Below, one piece after another: positions 55,063 through 64,000 of a stretch of DNA of 64,000 bases (position 1 is the stretch's first letter; the number at the start of each line of letters is the position of its first letter). The translations under genes were made by a program, and so were the position numbers. Below the pieces are notes generated by a model. It saw only the letters and a list, made by a program, of their open reading frames with translations. It did not search any database and was not told the origin of the DNA. This stretch comes from Streptococcus sp. S784/96/1 (GTDB lineage Bacteria > Bacillota > Bacilli > Lactobacillales > Streptococcaceae), in the NCBI RefSeq assembly GCF_902729355.1, contig NZ_CACVCC010000004.1:1-64000 (forward strand). Reading direction: 5' to 3'.

Positions 55063-56865
55063 TTATAAATGAACCCCTTTTTCAACTAAGGCTTCAAGTT
55101 CAGTCAAGCGTTCTTCAAAGACTTTGAAAGCTGCGTTGAGGTAGTCAACTTGTGTCATATCAACACCTGCTTTTGCAATCACATTAAGGGCATAGTCTGA
55201 ATTACCTGCTTTGAGGTAGTCAAGGTATTTATCCTTATCTTCTTGCGTACCGTGAACAATTTTATCTGCTAAGAAGTTGGCAGCCGCAAATCCTGTTGCA
55301 TACTGATAAACATAATAATTATAGTAGAAGTGTGGAATACGAGCCCACTCATATTGAATTTCTGGATTATCTTCCGCTGATATGCCATAATATTTCTCAT
55401 TAAGAGTCGCATAAAGATTATTGAGGTAATCACTTGTTAATACGTCACCGTTTTGATCAGCCACATGAATAGCGTGTTCAAATTCAGCAAATTGTGTTTG
55501 ACGGAAGATTGTTCCTCTGAAACCATCAAGGTAGTGATTTAAAATGGCAAAGCGTTGTTTATCATCCTCAACTTCTGCCAATAAAGCTTCTGTCATGATG
55601 TTTTCGTTAGTTGTTGAAGCAATCTCCGCTAAGAAAATACTGTAATCACCGTAAACGTATGGTTGGTTTTCACGAGTATAAGCCGAATGCATACTGTGTC
55701 CTGTTTCATGGACAAGTGTATAGAGATTATCAAGTGTATCTTGCCAGTTCAATAGCATAAAGGCATTGGTATCATATGAACCACCTGAATAAGCACCTGA
55801 ACGTTTTCCTTTATTAACATGAACATCAATCCAACGCTCTGTAAAGGCACGTTTCACACGCGCAGCATAATCTTCTCCCAAAACTGATAGAACCTGCTCT
55901 GCTTTTACCAAAGCCTCATCATAAGTAATAGCCATATCCACTTCTGAAAGCGCTGTGTACATGTCATACATTTTCAAATCGTCTAAACCAAGAACTTTTT
56001 GACGTAATTTAACGTAACGATGTAAGAGTGGCAAATGAGCATTTACTGCCTCAAGAAGAGTATCATAAACTGCTTCTGGAATAAAATTGTTAGACATCGC
56101 TGCTTCACGCGCAGATTTGAAACGGCGCACTTTGGCTTTAAAGTTATGAACTTTAACATTTGTTTGAAGTGTTTTCGCATAAGTGTGCTGGAATTGCTCG
56201 TAAGTTCCATACATTGCTTCATAAGCACCTTGGCGAACGTCACGATTTTTTGATTCCATCAAACTGATGTAATTACCGTGCGTCAATTCTTCAACCTCAC
56301 CCTTATCATTTGTTACCCAAGGAAAGGCAATATCCGCATTATCAAGAACAGAGAAAGTTTCGCTAGCACCTGAGAAAATTTCTTGAGCTCCAGCTAATAA
56401 TTCTTCCGCTTCTTGTGACAACACATGCTCTCTTGTTTTGAAAAGGCGCTCAAAGTGATGGTTGTAAAGTTCGAGTTCTGGCGTTTCTTTTAAAAATTCA
56501 GCATAGGCTTCTTCAGATAAAGCCATAAATTCAGGTTCGTAGAAAGCAAAGGTTTCACTGAGTTTCGCATAGAGAGCGCCTGCTTTAGCCTGAAGCTCTT
56601 GGTAATAGGCTACAGTAGTATCCTCGTCATTTTTCATAGAGGCATAAACATAGAGCTTCTCTAAACGACGCAAAAGCCCCATATAAGTTTCTGTTGTATT
56701 AAAAAGACTAGCACTGCTGTCCAAAAGATGACCAGCCAATCCTTTAGCAGCTTCTACTTCGCCAGTTAAGGAAGTTAGTTCCTCTTCCCAAGCACTATCT
56801 GTTGGGAAAATAGTGGATAAATCCCAAGTATACTTTTCGTCTAAATGACTACGATTTTCTGACAT
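55063..56865 (-). CDS. pepF: Oligoendopeptidase F (M3B metallopeptidase)
   Basis: 600 aa, usual length. Zinc site HETGH in [15 protein letters not shown], with the downstream Glu in [20 protein letters not shown]. No signal peptide; cytoplasmic hydrolysis of 7-17-residue peptides. The RBS AGGAGG precedes the ATG. Confidence 0.97.
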   Translation of the reverse strand: MSENRSHLDEKYTWDLSTIFPTDSAWEEELTSLTGEVEAAKGLAGHLLDSSASLFNTTETYMGLLRRLEKLYVYASMKNDEDTTVAYYQELQAKAGALYAKLSETFAFYEPEFMALSEEAYAEFLKETPELELYNHHFERLFKTREHVLSQEAEELLAGAQEIFSGASETFSVLDNADIAFPWVTNDKGEVEELTHGNYISLMESKNRDVRQGAYEAMYGTYEQFQHTYAKTLQTNVKVHNFKAKVRRFKSAREAAMSNNFIPEAVYDTLLEAVNAHLPLLHRYVKLRQKVLGLDDLKMYDMYTALSEVDMAITYDEALVKAEQVLSVLGEDYAARVKRAFTERWIDVHVNKGKRSGAYSGGSYDTNAFMLLNWQDTLDNLYTLVHETGHSMHSAYTRENQPYVYGDYSIFLAEIASTTNENIMTEALLAEVEDDKQRFAILNHYLDGFRGTIFRQTQFAEFEHAIHVADQNGDVLTSDYLNNLYATLNEKYYGISAEDNPEIQYEWARIPHFYYNYYVYQYATGFAAANFLADKIVHGTQEDKDKYLDYLKAGNSDYALNVIAKAGVDMTQVDYLNAAFKVFEERLTELEALVEKGVHL

Positions 56866-57023
56866 GTCATTCCTCCTAAATATGTAATAAGATTATTTTA
56901 TCATAAAACCTTGTCTTTCAACATTCAAAACTGGATTATCAATATATTTTCAAATTTTTCAAAAAAAAATTCAACTATTTTCAATAACTTCAACAACTTT
57001 TTTCTTAAAATAAGCTAAAACCG

Positions 57024-57051
57024 TTGACATCTCTTGCTAAAGTGCTATACT
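57024..57051 (+). promoter_or_regulatory. trmL promoter
   Basis: TTGACA (57024-57029), 16-bp spacer, TATACT (57046-57051). Confidence 0.8.
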
Positions 57052-57059
57052 AGAAAACA

Positions 57060-57161
57060 AGAATTCGTTGGTTTAACTCAAACCTGTTATGAGTTAAGTT
57101 AATGAGTCGCCATAACCAGGTTATCTGCCGAGACTAAACTCCGGGTAACCTGGTATTTTTT
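57060..57161 (+). ncRNA. Structured leader with terminator upstream of trmL
   Basis: The transcript starts with hairpin TTAACTCA-aacctgtta-TGAGTTAA (57073-57097). A terminator follows: ACCAGGTTA (57115-57123), loop, TAACCTGGT (57146-57154), then ATTTTTT. The first hairpin's loop plus closing base, AACCTGTTATG (57081-57091), is complementary to CATAACCAGGTT (57111-57122) with one bulged C, i.e. to the 5' arm of the terminator. That would allow an alternative, anti-terminating or pseudoknotted fold. It does not match riboswitch classes that I recognise, and no T-box consensus is present. Confidence 0.55.
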
Positions 57162-57177
57162 GTACTTGGAGAAAATT

Positions 57178-57687
57178 ATGACTAATCACATCGTTCTTTT
57201 TCAACCACAAATTCCACAAAATACTGGTAACATTGCCCGTACCTGTGCTGCAACTAATGCTCCTTTACATATTATCCGTCCAATGGGATTTCCTATCGAC
57301 GATAAAAAGATGAAGCGAGCTGGACTTGATTACTGGGATAAGCTTGACGTCCATTACTACGATTCATTAGAGGAGTTTTTAGAAAAAATGGCTAACGCTT
57401 CTAAACTTCATTTAGTCACCAAATTTGCAAATAAAACCTACTCAGATGAGAGTTATAACGATGGACTAACGCATTATTTCATGTTTGGTCGTGAAGATAC
57501 AGGACTTCCAGAAGAATTCATGAGAAAAAATCCTGAAAAAGCTATCCGTATTCCTATGAATGATGAACACGTCAGAAGCCTCAACGTTTCTAATACTGTT
57601 TGTATGATTGTCTACGAAGCTCTTCGCCAACAACAATTTTCAGGACTTGAATTGACCCATACCTATGCGAAAGATAAACTCAAATAA
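57178..57687 (+). CDS. trmL: tRNA (cytidine/uridine-34-2'-O)-methyltransferase TrmL
   Basis: About 169 aa from ATG 57178 ([20 protein letters not shown]), RBS TGGAGAAAATT. SPOUT fold with motif 1 [14 protein letters not shown], motif 2 [12 protein letters not shown], motif 3 [25 protein letters not shown] forming the SAM trefoil knot. Methylates the wobble ribose of tRNA-Leu. Formerly annotated CspR. Confidence 0.95.
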   Translation: MTNHIVLFQPQIPQNTGNIARTCAATNAPLHIIRPMGFPIDDKKMKRAGLDYWDKLDVHYYDSLEEFLEKMANASKLHLVTKFANKTYSDESYNDGLTHYFMFGREDTGLPEEFMRKNPEKAIRIPMNDEHVRSLNVSNTVCMIVYEALRQQQFSGLELTHTYAKDKLK

Positions 57688-57784
57688 TTAGCATTTGTAA
57701 CCATATTTCAAGGTAATTCCCTTCCTTGTGGCTGGCAAAATAGTGATACCAACTTTCAAAAACACTAATTAGTTGTTTTACGTG

Positions 57785-57812
57785 AAAAGTCTTGCAATGT
57801 TAAGACTTTTTT
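57785..57812 (+). terminator. trmL terminator
   Basis: AAAAGTCTT, eight-base loop, AAGACTTTT, TT. It overlaps the ribU promoter. Confidence 0.85.
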
Positions 57813-57820
57813 GTTATGAT
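57792..57820 (+). promoter_or_regulatory. ribU promoter, embedded in the trmL terminator
   Basis: TTGCAA (57792-57797), 17-bp spacer, TATGAT (57815-57820). The -35 is in the terminator loop and the T run is in the spacer. Confidence 0.6.
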
Positions 57821-57828
57821 GAAATTGT

Positions 57829-58017
57829 CTTCAGGGCAGGGTGTGATTCCCGACCGGCGGTGACAAGCACAACTATTTTCTTTGAAACTAGTTAGCGATG
57901 AGTATATCGAGATAAGCTAATAACCTATGAGAGAAAAAGAGATTGTTTGAAGTCCGTGAGCGCAAGCTGATGTGGTGCGATTCCACAACCGACAGTAAAG
58001 TCTGGATGGGAGAAGAC
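57829..58017 (+). ncRNA. FMN riboswitch (RFN element)
   Basis: Diagnostic blocks in order: TCTTCAGGGCAGGGTGTGA, TTCCCGACCGGCGGTGACA, AAGTCCGTGAGCGC, GATGTGGTGCGATTCCACAA, CCGACAGTAAAGTCTGGATG, GGGAGAAGA. A variable arm lies between 57872 and 57950. Followed by the riboflavin transporter gene; a CCAA..TTTTTG / CAAAAA..TTGG pairing downstream may be the expression platform. Confidence 0.97.
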
Positions 58018-58095
58018 CAATGCTTTTTGTGCTACTTTTTGGGTGCAAAAATACTTGGAACTTCTTTCAAATTGTAAAATTTGGAGGAATTTTTT

Positions 58096-58665
58096 ATGTC
58101 TACACAGGCAAAGCAAACGCGTCGTTTGGTGTATATCGCCATTTTATCTGCACTGTCATTCTTACTTCTGTATGTACAGTTTCCACTTATTCCAGGAGCA
58201 GATTTTTTAAAAATTGATTTTTCAATTTTACCACTTCTAGTTGTTATGCTAGCCTTTGATCTTAAAAGTGCTTGGCTAGCTCTTATTCTACGAAGTGTTT
58301 TAACATTGATTCTCAACAATAGTGGTCCTACTACACTCATCGGTATTCCTATGAACATTATGGCCCTTGGTGTATTTATCACTACCTTGGCCTTTCTTTG
58401 GAAAAAAGAGCAGAGCCTTAAAAATTATGTCATCGCTTCAATTATTGGAACCTTACTTCTAACACTCGTAATGGTTGTACTAAATATCTTCTATGCAGTA
58501 CCAGCCTATGCAGCCTTTGCAAACTTTGACATCAACAAATTTATAGGTCTATCAAAATATATTTTTGCCATGGTTATTCCATTTAACATTGCTGAAGGAA
58601 CTATCTTCGCAATTTCTTTCTATCTTGTTCACCTTACAATGAAACCATTAATTACAAAATTATAA
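58096..58665 (+). CDS. ribU: Riboflavin ECF transporter S component RibU
   Basis: About 189 aa from ATG 58096 (MSTQAKQTRRLVYIAIL), RBS GGAGG. Five or six membrane helices; FPLIPGADFLKIDFSILPLL and ALILRSVLTLILNN are characteristic of RibU. Binds riboflavin and works with the shared ECF A/A'/T module encoded elsewhere. Controlled by the FMN riboswitch. Confidence 0.95.
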   Translation: MSTQAKQTRRLVYIAILSALSFLLLYVQFPLIPGADFLKIDFSILPLLVVMLAFDLKSAWLALILRSVLTLILNNSGPTTLIGIPMNIMALGVFITTLAFLWKKEQSLKNYVIASIIGTLLLTLVMVVLNIFYAVPAYAAFANFDINKFIGLSKYIFAMVIPFNIAEGTIFAISFYLVHLTMKPLITKL

Positions 58666-58687
58666 ATGATTATGTTATAATCAATAC

Positions 58688-59338
58688 ATGAAACAAAAAC
58701 AAACTTATTTTGTGAAAGCTAGTTTTGCTATTCTAGTTTTCGTCATGTTGGGCTATGTTGTTAAATTCTATCCTGAAGTTCTTACTGGATTTGACAACTC
58801 TATTCAATCTACTATTCGAGGACAGTTACCACAACTAGCGACTCACTTTTTTTCAGCAATTACGCTTATTGGCAATGCATCAACACAGATTGCCCTTGTG
58901 ATCATCACTTTTGCATTGTTACTGAACCAAAAATGGTATGCAGAAAGTGGATTTGTAGCTATCAGCGGGATTTTAGCTGCTATCGTCATTGCAGGGTTCA
59001 AAAACATCTACCAACGTCCTAGGCCTAGTCTCGAACACCTTGTTCATGCAGGAGGATTTTCATTTCCAAGTGGTCATTCCTTAGGGACTATGCTTATTAT
59101 CGGTAGTTTAATTGTTATCCTAAGTCAAAGAATTAAACAGCAACAGTTAAAACTAGTCCTTCAAATCATTTTAGAATTGACTATCTTACTCGTTGGACTT
59201 TCTCGGATTTACCTAGGTGTTCATTACCCAACTGATGTGATAGCTGGCTTCACTCTAGGATATGGGCTTTTAAATCTTCTCTATCCTATTTATGATCAAA
59301 AACGTTTTGAATGGCGTTTTCAAAATAAACAAAAATGA
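58688..59338 (+). CDS. PAP2-family membrane phosphatase
   Basis: 216 aa, six membrane helices. Phosphatase motifs KNIYQRPRP (C1), SFPSGHS (C2) and SRIYLGVHYPTD (C3) are complete. Similar to PgpB/undecaprenyl-pyrophosphate phosphatases; substrate not certain. Starts 22 bp after ribU, so it may be cotranscribed. Confidence 0.92.
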   Translation: MKQKQTYFVKASFAILVFVMLGYVVKFYPEVLTGFDNSIQSTIRGQLPQLATHFFSAITLIGNASTQIALVIITFALLLNQKWYAESGFVAISGILAAIVIAGFKNIYQRPRPSLEHLVHAGGFSFPSGHSLGTMLIIGSLIVILSQRIKQQQLKLVLQIILELTILLVGLSRIYLGVHYPTDVIAGFTLGYGLLNLLYPIYDQKRFEWRFQNKQK

Positions 59339-59371
59339 AGTTGGAATAATCCAGCTTCATTTTTGTTTATA
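59325..59371. terminator. Bidirectional terminator between the PAP2 gene and the amylopullulanase
   Basis: ATAAACAAAAATGAAG, TTGG-rich loop, CTTCATTTTTGTTTAT: about 16 paired bases with A/T runs on both sides. It overlaps the PAP2 stop codon. Confidence 0.88.
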
Positions 59372-59391
59372 GTCACTGAGACATTTCATTT

Positions 59392-62300
59392 TTAGCCTTG
59401 GTGATATTTTTGGGTTAGTACACCACCAAGTGCTAGCAACTGTACCAAACCAGCCAAAGCAAGATAAACACTATCATCATCTCCCGTGTCTGGCAAAGTT
59501 TGTGAATCTGAATGTGACGTTTGATTAGCAACTTTATGAAAAACATTATTAGAAACTTGATTTAGAACAAGCTGTGAACTATTATATGACAGCTCTTTCT
59601 CTAAATCCTGCTTCAATGGGTTTTCTTTCTGAGTTACAGACGTGTTACTCATCATCTGATAAATGATACCATAGTGGCTAAAATGCTCCGCAGTAAAGAA
59701 CACACCAATTTGATTATCATAGACAGTCTCTGTAAACTTAAGTTTTTCAGCCGTTTGCCCATTTGGCAAATAAACAACTGCCTTGACTTTTTTACCAGAG
59801 TCAGTTGGTAAGAAAACTTGAGCAGGGGCCGTTAACTCTAAAACACGACCAGCGGCATCTACCACTTCAATATCATAAAGATCAAAATCTATGCCTTCTA
59901 AGATTTGGGGAATCTGATCTGATGTTGGCTCTAAGTGAGTAATCTTAAGACCCGCAACAGGAACACTTTCCTTCTTATCCACCAAAACACGTACTCCCGT
60001 AGCAGCATCTGTTAATTCAAGAGAGGTTTTTTCATCATTTTTAGCTTTCAGGCGTAAAATGGTTGCTGTTAGAGCATTCAAGCGAATTCCTTTTTCTGTC
60101 CATGCAATACCAATAGGATTTTCAATAGCAATAACACCTGCTTGTTCAGCATCGGCAAGTACCTCTGCTCCTCTCAAAGCCTTGAAATCATCCGCCAAGG
60201 TAATCACTCGTTCTTTATCATCAGCATTTATCAAAACAGCATAGGTATCACCATTACTTGCTTTTACTTGATAGCCAATAACCAAATCATTTTCTGCTAC
60301 GCCATTTTCCCCAGGAATTGTTAACAAAGTAACCTGTTTATTAACACTTGCCAAATCTTTGAGACGGAAAGCATCTGTTGATTTCCTTAAGGCAATCACC
60401 CCTTTTGTATATGCTTGGCTTTTTGTATTTTCAGGGAAAAGCTGAGCATCGGTTGCTTTTGCCCAGTCAAAATGGTTAATAGCGTCCGTTGAATCATAAG
60501 AGTCATGGATAAAGTAAGGATATACAAATGGTTTGCCATCCTTATCAGTCAATAGATGTGATTTATTTGGTACCAGTTCTGCTGAGACAGGCGTTTTATA
60601 AGCCTCATCTTTAAATTGCTTGGTTCTTCCGTACTCTTGACCAGAGTGGATAAATGGTGTTCCCTGAGATGTCAAAATTAAAAGGTTTCCTAAACGCAAA
60701 CGACGGTGAATTTCAGCATTATTCTCAGGAATTGATGGATCTTTCTTAATAGATTGTGCAATAATGTCAAACAAGGTCAAATTGTCATGTGCTGCAATAT
60801 ATTGAATCACATCACCTGGATCATCTGCGGTGAAATTCGTTGGTTGTGCCTTAATATTTTTGAAGATTGTTCTAATATCACGCGCACCTCCTGTCAGAAA
60901 GGCAGGCGTTCCTTCATTTGGATAACCTGATTTTAGCTGGTTACGAATATCATCAGAGAAAGATGCTACAGTATCTGTTAATTTCATCCATGTTTGATCT
61001 GCTGGTTGACGCTCATCATTAGCATCACCTGTGTAAGTTACCCAACCCTCACCCAGCATCAAGATATTTGGATTGATGGCTTGCGCAGCTTTAAAGGCTA
61101 GTTCAATGCTTTCAGCATCATGATCCCCCATCATATCAAAACGGAAACCATCTACTTTATACTCAGATACTAAATACTTAATCGAATCAATCAGAACTCT
61201 GCGACTCATGTGATGCGTTGTTCCAAGTCGACCACCGCCAAAACTTGATTTTGCCTTACCTTCACCATCCATAAAGTGGTAATAATTTGGTTCTAAATCT
61301 TCAAAGAGATCGACTTTTGCCGTGTGATTGTAAACGACATCTAAGATAACCCCCATCCCCCGCTCGTGAATGGCATTCACTAATTCTTTAAATTCAGAAA
61401 TGCGCTTCTCAGGATCTTGAGGTTCTGTTGAATAGGCTCCTGTCAAGGCAAAATAACTTTGTGGGTCATATCCCCAGTTATAGTTGGTATCACTAGAATC
61501 ATAACCTGTCATACGTTCACGTGTTGACAGTTCATTGATAAAATAATAACTCATCACTGGTAGAAGTTGAATGTGGGTAACACCAAGGTCTTTAAGGTAA
61601 TCCAATTTTTCGATAAAGGCTGAGAAGGTGCCAAATGGATGTGATAATTTTCCTTCAAGAGCTTGATCTGATGTAAAGTCACGCACATGTGCTTCATAAA
61701 TAATAGCATCTTCACGACTAGTATATCCTTTTATCTTAGCTTCGCTAACTTTTGGCCCAATTGAACTTGGATCTACAAATGCTGCTTTAGCAACTTTAGA
61801 AGCAGGATTATCATCACTAACTAAATCACTGTTCCAAGCCGCTAAAGATTTGGCATATGGATCTAACACGAGAACCTCTTTGCCATCTCGGTTAATCTTG
61901 TAATGGTAATAATAGCCACGATAATCTGAAATTCCCAAATCATTTTGGTCAGTCAATGATAATTGCCAAATCCCCTTTTCAGAAGCAACCATGGCTACTT
62001 CACCCAGCATCTTAGTTTGGTCACCTTTGTCATAAATAACCACAGAGATGCTATCTGCACTCGGTGACCACAAGGTCATCTCAACTGTTTTACCACCATT
62101 TTTAACTCGTGAACCCAACTCACCATCATAGGCATAAAGAGAGTCTTTGTACTGCCAACTTTGGCGTGTCATCACGCTATCAGAATGGTAGGACACTTTA
62201 AACGGTGCCAATGTTTCCTTGAAATCACCAGTCAAAATAACTTTTTTACCTGCTGTATCCAGTTCAACATCTGTAACAGCAATTGTTTTACCAGCTTGAT

Positions 62301-64000
62301 CTGTTACTTTAATCTCTTGCAACAAGCTTGCGCTATCAATCTCAGCTAGAGTGCTAAAGTTTGCTTCAATTTTACTTTGGCTTAATTGAATGGCACCAGT
62401 TACACGAACTAGGTTTGTAAAATATGGATTAGTATAAATGGTTGGATCCTCATTTCTTAAGAAAATTTGTGTGTGGTTTTGTAAATCCTTAAAACTGTAA
62501 TTATTAGGATTGATTTTTGCAGCATCACCATCCTTACTTTCATCAAGAAGTAAGAAACCAAGTTCATCAAAATTAGCCAATGGCACATCGATATAGACAC
62601 CATATTTTCCTTTGTTTTCAAAGTCAACACCATTCGGCCAAGTGCCTAATTTATTTGTTATGGATGACTCAGCGCTTCCCCATAACCATAGAGCTTTCTT
62701 ATCATAATTACCATCTGTACGGAAATAATTGATACGGATGGTTCCCTTAGCTTGTGGACGATAATAGTGGGCTTTGAACTCCTCATCCAACCAAACTTCA
62801 TTCATCTCTTGACTAATAATATCGATAGATTTATCACCAGTCAGATTAGTGCCACCCACATTATTGATTAAATAAGAAATCTTTGATCGGTTGGTATCAA
62901 TCAGTTTGACATCTAGATAGTAACCGTAATCATCTTCTTTAGCATCTGCGAAACTTGTCGCACCTGTTGGCCAACCTGCTACCTTTTCAGAAGGTGTTTC
63001 CACATCACCCCAAGTCCATAAGCCAAGTGATTTCACGTCTTCACTTGCTAATTTCTTAAAGTGCATACGAAGGGTATTCTCAGCAATTGGAGCCTCATCG
63101 GTCGTCGGACTAGTCACACCGACAATGTTTCCAGCGCTTGTGGTCAAAAGCATCGTACCACCATCTGAAAGGCTTGGAACTTCTACCGTAACAAACCATT
63201 TTCCTGAGCTATCTTGAGTCGCTTGATAAGATTTCTGACTATAGGCATCTGTGACTATTGCTTGTTCACTGACTTCTAACTGCAAGGTTTGTACTTGGTC
63301 TTTTAATTGGTAGAGCATGTAGGCAGAGTCTTTATCTATCTCACGTTTTGCTAAAAGCCATTGCTGGCTATCATTGGCAGCAACCGTGGAACGATTACCT
63401 CTCGCCATCAACTCACTATGCGCATTTCGAAAGGCAAGAAGTTTTTGGTAATGGCTGAGCACTGAGCTTGTTGCGACCTTATCCCAATCAAAAAGATAAC
63501 GATTATCATAAACTGGCCAGTTATTAGCTCCGCTTTGTCCCAACTCTTCCCCATAATAAATCACAGGTTGACCTTTAGCTGTCAATAAAAGGCTTGCAGC
63601 TAGTTTTAGCTTTCCTTCATCTCCGCCAATACTGTACAAGAACCCGTCTTCATCATGACTTCCTAGAAATTGTGCTAGAGTATAATTGCTAGAAAGAACA
63701 TCATTTCTAGCTACTAACTCTTCATTAGCAGCTTTTAGACGTCCACCAACAGCTAATTTAGCGATCTCTTTAAAACCAAAGTCAAGAAGACTATCCATGG
63801 TTCCTGTTCCTAGATCCCCCTTGGTATCTTTATAGTTTGCTCCCCAAGATTCCCCAACTAAATGGAAGTCTGGATCTTTCAGAGCCAACTCATTTTTAAA
63901 ATGTTGCCAGGTCACATCATCAACATGCTTCACCGTGTCAACACGAAAACCATAGATACTATTTCCTTTTGGTGTCGTTGCTGTTTTTAACCATGCGGTT
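59392..64000 (-). CDS. LPXTG-anchored bifunctional amylopullulanase, 5' end outside the window
   Basis: At least 1535 codons; the frame is open to the window edge (SIYGFRVDTVKHVDDVTW just before and across a GTG at 63933), so the signal peptide is missing. Counting from 63933: an alpha-amylase-type GH13 barrel ends here (acid Glu28 in FHLVGESWG, Asp in GSHDEDGF about 96). Two CBM41-like starch-binding modules (about 287-400 and 400-510), a pullulanase-type N-domain, then type I pullulanase GH13 with YNWGYDP, FRFDMMGDHD (nucleophile), LMLGEGWVTY (acid/base) and AAHDNLTLFD. C-terminus LPDTG, hydrophobic stretch, KYHQG: sortase anchor. Layout matches S. suis ApuA; it degrades glycogen and starch at the surface. 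Confidence 0.92.
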   Translation of the reverse strand, partial: TAWLKTATTPKGNSIYGFRVDTVKHVDDVTWQHFKNELALKDPDFHLVGESWGANYKDTKGDLGTGTMDSLLDFGFKEIAKLAVGGRLKAANEELVARNDVLSSNYTLAQFLGSHDEDGFLYSIGGDEGKLKLAASLLLTAKGQPVIYYGEELGQSGANNWPVYDNRYLFDWDKVATSSVLSHYQKLLAFRNAHSELMARGNRSTVAANDSQQWLLAKREIDKDSAYMLYQLKDQVQTLQLEVSEQAIVTDAYSQKSYQATQDSSGKWFVTVEVPSLSDGGTMLLTTSAGNIVGVTSPTTDEAPIAENTLRMHFKKLASEDVKSLGLWTWGDVETPSEKVAGWPTGATSFADAKEDDYGYYLDVKLIDTNRSKISYLINNVGGTNLTGDKSIDIISQEMNEVWLDEEFKAHYYRPQAKGTIRINYFRTDGNYDKKALWLWGSAESSITNKLGTWPNGVDFENKGKYGVYIDVPLANFDELGFLLLDESKDGDAAKINPNNYSFKDLQNHTQIFLRNEDPTIYTNPYFTNLVRVTGAIQLSQSKIEANFSTLAEIDSASLLQEIKVTDQAGKTIAVTDVELDTAGKKVILTGDFKETLAPFKVSYHSDSVMTRQSWQYKDSLYAYDGELGSRVKNGGKTVEMTLWSPSADSISVVIYDKGDQTKMLGEVAMVASEKGIWQLSLTDQNDLGISDYRGYYYHYKINRDGKEVLVLDPYAKSLAAWNSDLVSDDNPASKVAKAAFVDPSSIGPKVSEAKIKGYTSREDAIIYEAHVRDFTSDQALEGKLSHPFGTFSAFIEKLDYLKDLGVTHIQLLPVMSYYFINELSTRERMTGYDSSDTNYNWGYDPQSYFALTGAYSTEPQDPEKRISEFKELVNAIHERGMGVILDVVYNHTAKVDLFEDLEPNYYHFMDGEGKAKSSFGGGRLGTTHHMSRRVLIDSIKYLVSEYKVDGFRFDMMGDHDAESIELAFKAAQAINPNILMLGEGWVTYTGDANDERQPADQTWMKLTDTVASFSDDIRNQLKSGYPNEGTPAFLTGGARDIRTIFKNIKAQPTNFTADDPGDVIQYIAAHDNLTLFDIIAQSIKKDPSIPENNAEIHRRLRLGNLLILTSQGTPFIHSGQEYGRTKQFKDEAYKTPVSAELVPNKSHLLTDKDGKPFVYPYFIHDSYDSTDAINHFDWAKATDAQLFPENTKSQAYTKGVIALRKSTDAFRLKDLASVNKQVTLLTIPGENGVAENDLVIGYQVKASNGDTYAVLINADDKERVITLADDFKALRGAEVLADAEQAGVIAIENPIGIAWTEKGIRLNALTATILRLKAKNDEKTSLELTDAATGVRVLVDKKESVPVAGLKITHLEPTSDQIPQILEGIDFDLYDIEVVDAAGRVLELTAPAQVFLPTDSGKKVKAVVYLPNGQTAEKLKFTETVYDNQIGVFFTAEHFSHYGIIYQMMSNTSVTQKENPLKQDLEKELSYNSSQLVLNQVSNNVFHKVANQTSHSDSQTLPDTGDDDSVYLALAGLVQLLALGGVLTQKYHQG

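Noticed and set aside
57060-57161. T-box or preQ1-type riboswitch before trmL
   Set aside because: No T-box AGGGTGGNACCGCG sequence and no preQ1-II pattern; only the hairpin/terminator complementarity is supported.
1-64000. CRISPR arrays, prophage, tRNA or rRNA genes
   Set aside because: No regularly spaced repeats, phage structural genes, cloverleaf or rRNA sequences were seen.

Overview
The window is low-GC chromosomal DNA of a Streptococcus, most likely of the pyogenic type. The evidence is the VicRKX (WalRKJ) module, the xseA-xseB-ispA-tlyA-argR-recN-degV order, the ptsH-ptsI pair, a tandem glycine riboswitch before an AGCS symporter, an FMN riboswitch before ribU, MntE, PepF and an LPXTG-anchored amylopullulanase. 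A complete beta-glucuronidase/glucuronate locus would fit a species such as S. uberis or S. porcinus, but species cannot be fixed from this sequence alone. There are no rRNA genes, tRNA genes or CRISPR arrays.

Layout. 1-870: eroded IS3-type transposase remnant. 876-3056: nth and a DUF1266 gene. 3149-8251: a MarR-controlled operon (oxidoreductase, marR, osmolyte-type ABC ATPase, fused permease/binding protein, frameshifted DinB-like gene, NmrA-like oxidoreductase). 8274-10411: ptsHI. 10424-18793: housekeeping genes from ypmS/ypmR to xseA, with an extra GNAT gene between xseA and xseB. 19160-22100: vicRKX. 22483-26269: a heterodimeric ABC exporter preceded by a candidate leader-peptide attenuator. 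26326-26955: junk made of an antitoxin tail fused to an IS982-type remnant. 27037-29842: autolysin-like glucosaminidase, membrane protein, HAD phosphatase, Nudix protein. 30363-46300: glucuronide utilisation region. 46597-51157: pcrA, a methyltransferase and an RclA-like flavoprotein. 51299-59370: mainly plus-strand genes (glycine riboswitch/AGCS, mntE, trmL, FMN riboswitch/ribU, PAP2) plus pepF. 59392-64000: amylopullulanase, cut by the window end.

How the genes work together. The glucuronide region encodes an apparently complete intracellular pathway. A GPH symporter imports substrate; a GH2 beta-glucuronidase, a GH79 enzyme and possibly a GH3 enzyme release sugar; UxaC, an SDR-type mannonate oxidoreductase, UxuA, KdgK and KdgA convert glucuronate to pyruvate and glyceraldehyde-3-phosphate. 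Four promoters in the region share one palindrome (core ATCATCTGATGAT). In three of them it fills the 17-bp spacer between -35 and -10, and in the fourth it sits just after the -10. Three of the four also have a CcpA-type cre-like site, so I infer control by the embedded GntR/FadR-type regulator plus catabolite repression. Beside it lies a decayed AraC/GPH/GH2 cassette.

Most notable candidates for new biology: (1) a 19-codon ORF with its own promoter, mutually exclusive RNA pairings and an intrinsic terminator ahead of the ABC exporter; (2) a structured leader ahead of trmL whose first hairpin loop is complementary to the terminator stem; (3) a dispersed intergenic repeat in two clear copies and one weak copy, with a hairpin that differs in sequence yet stays paired; (4) the operator-as-spacer arrangement of the glucuronate regulon.
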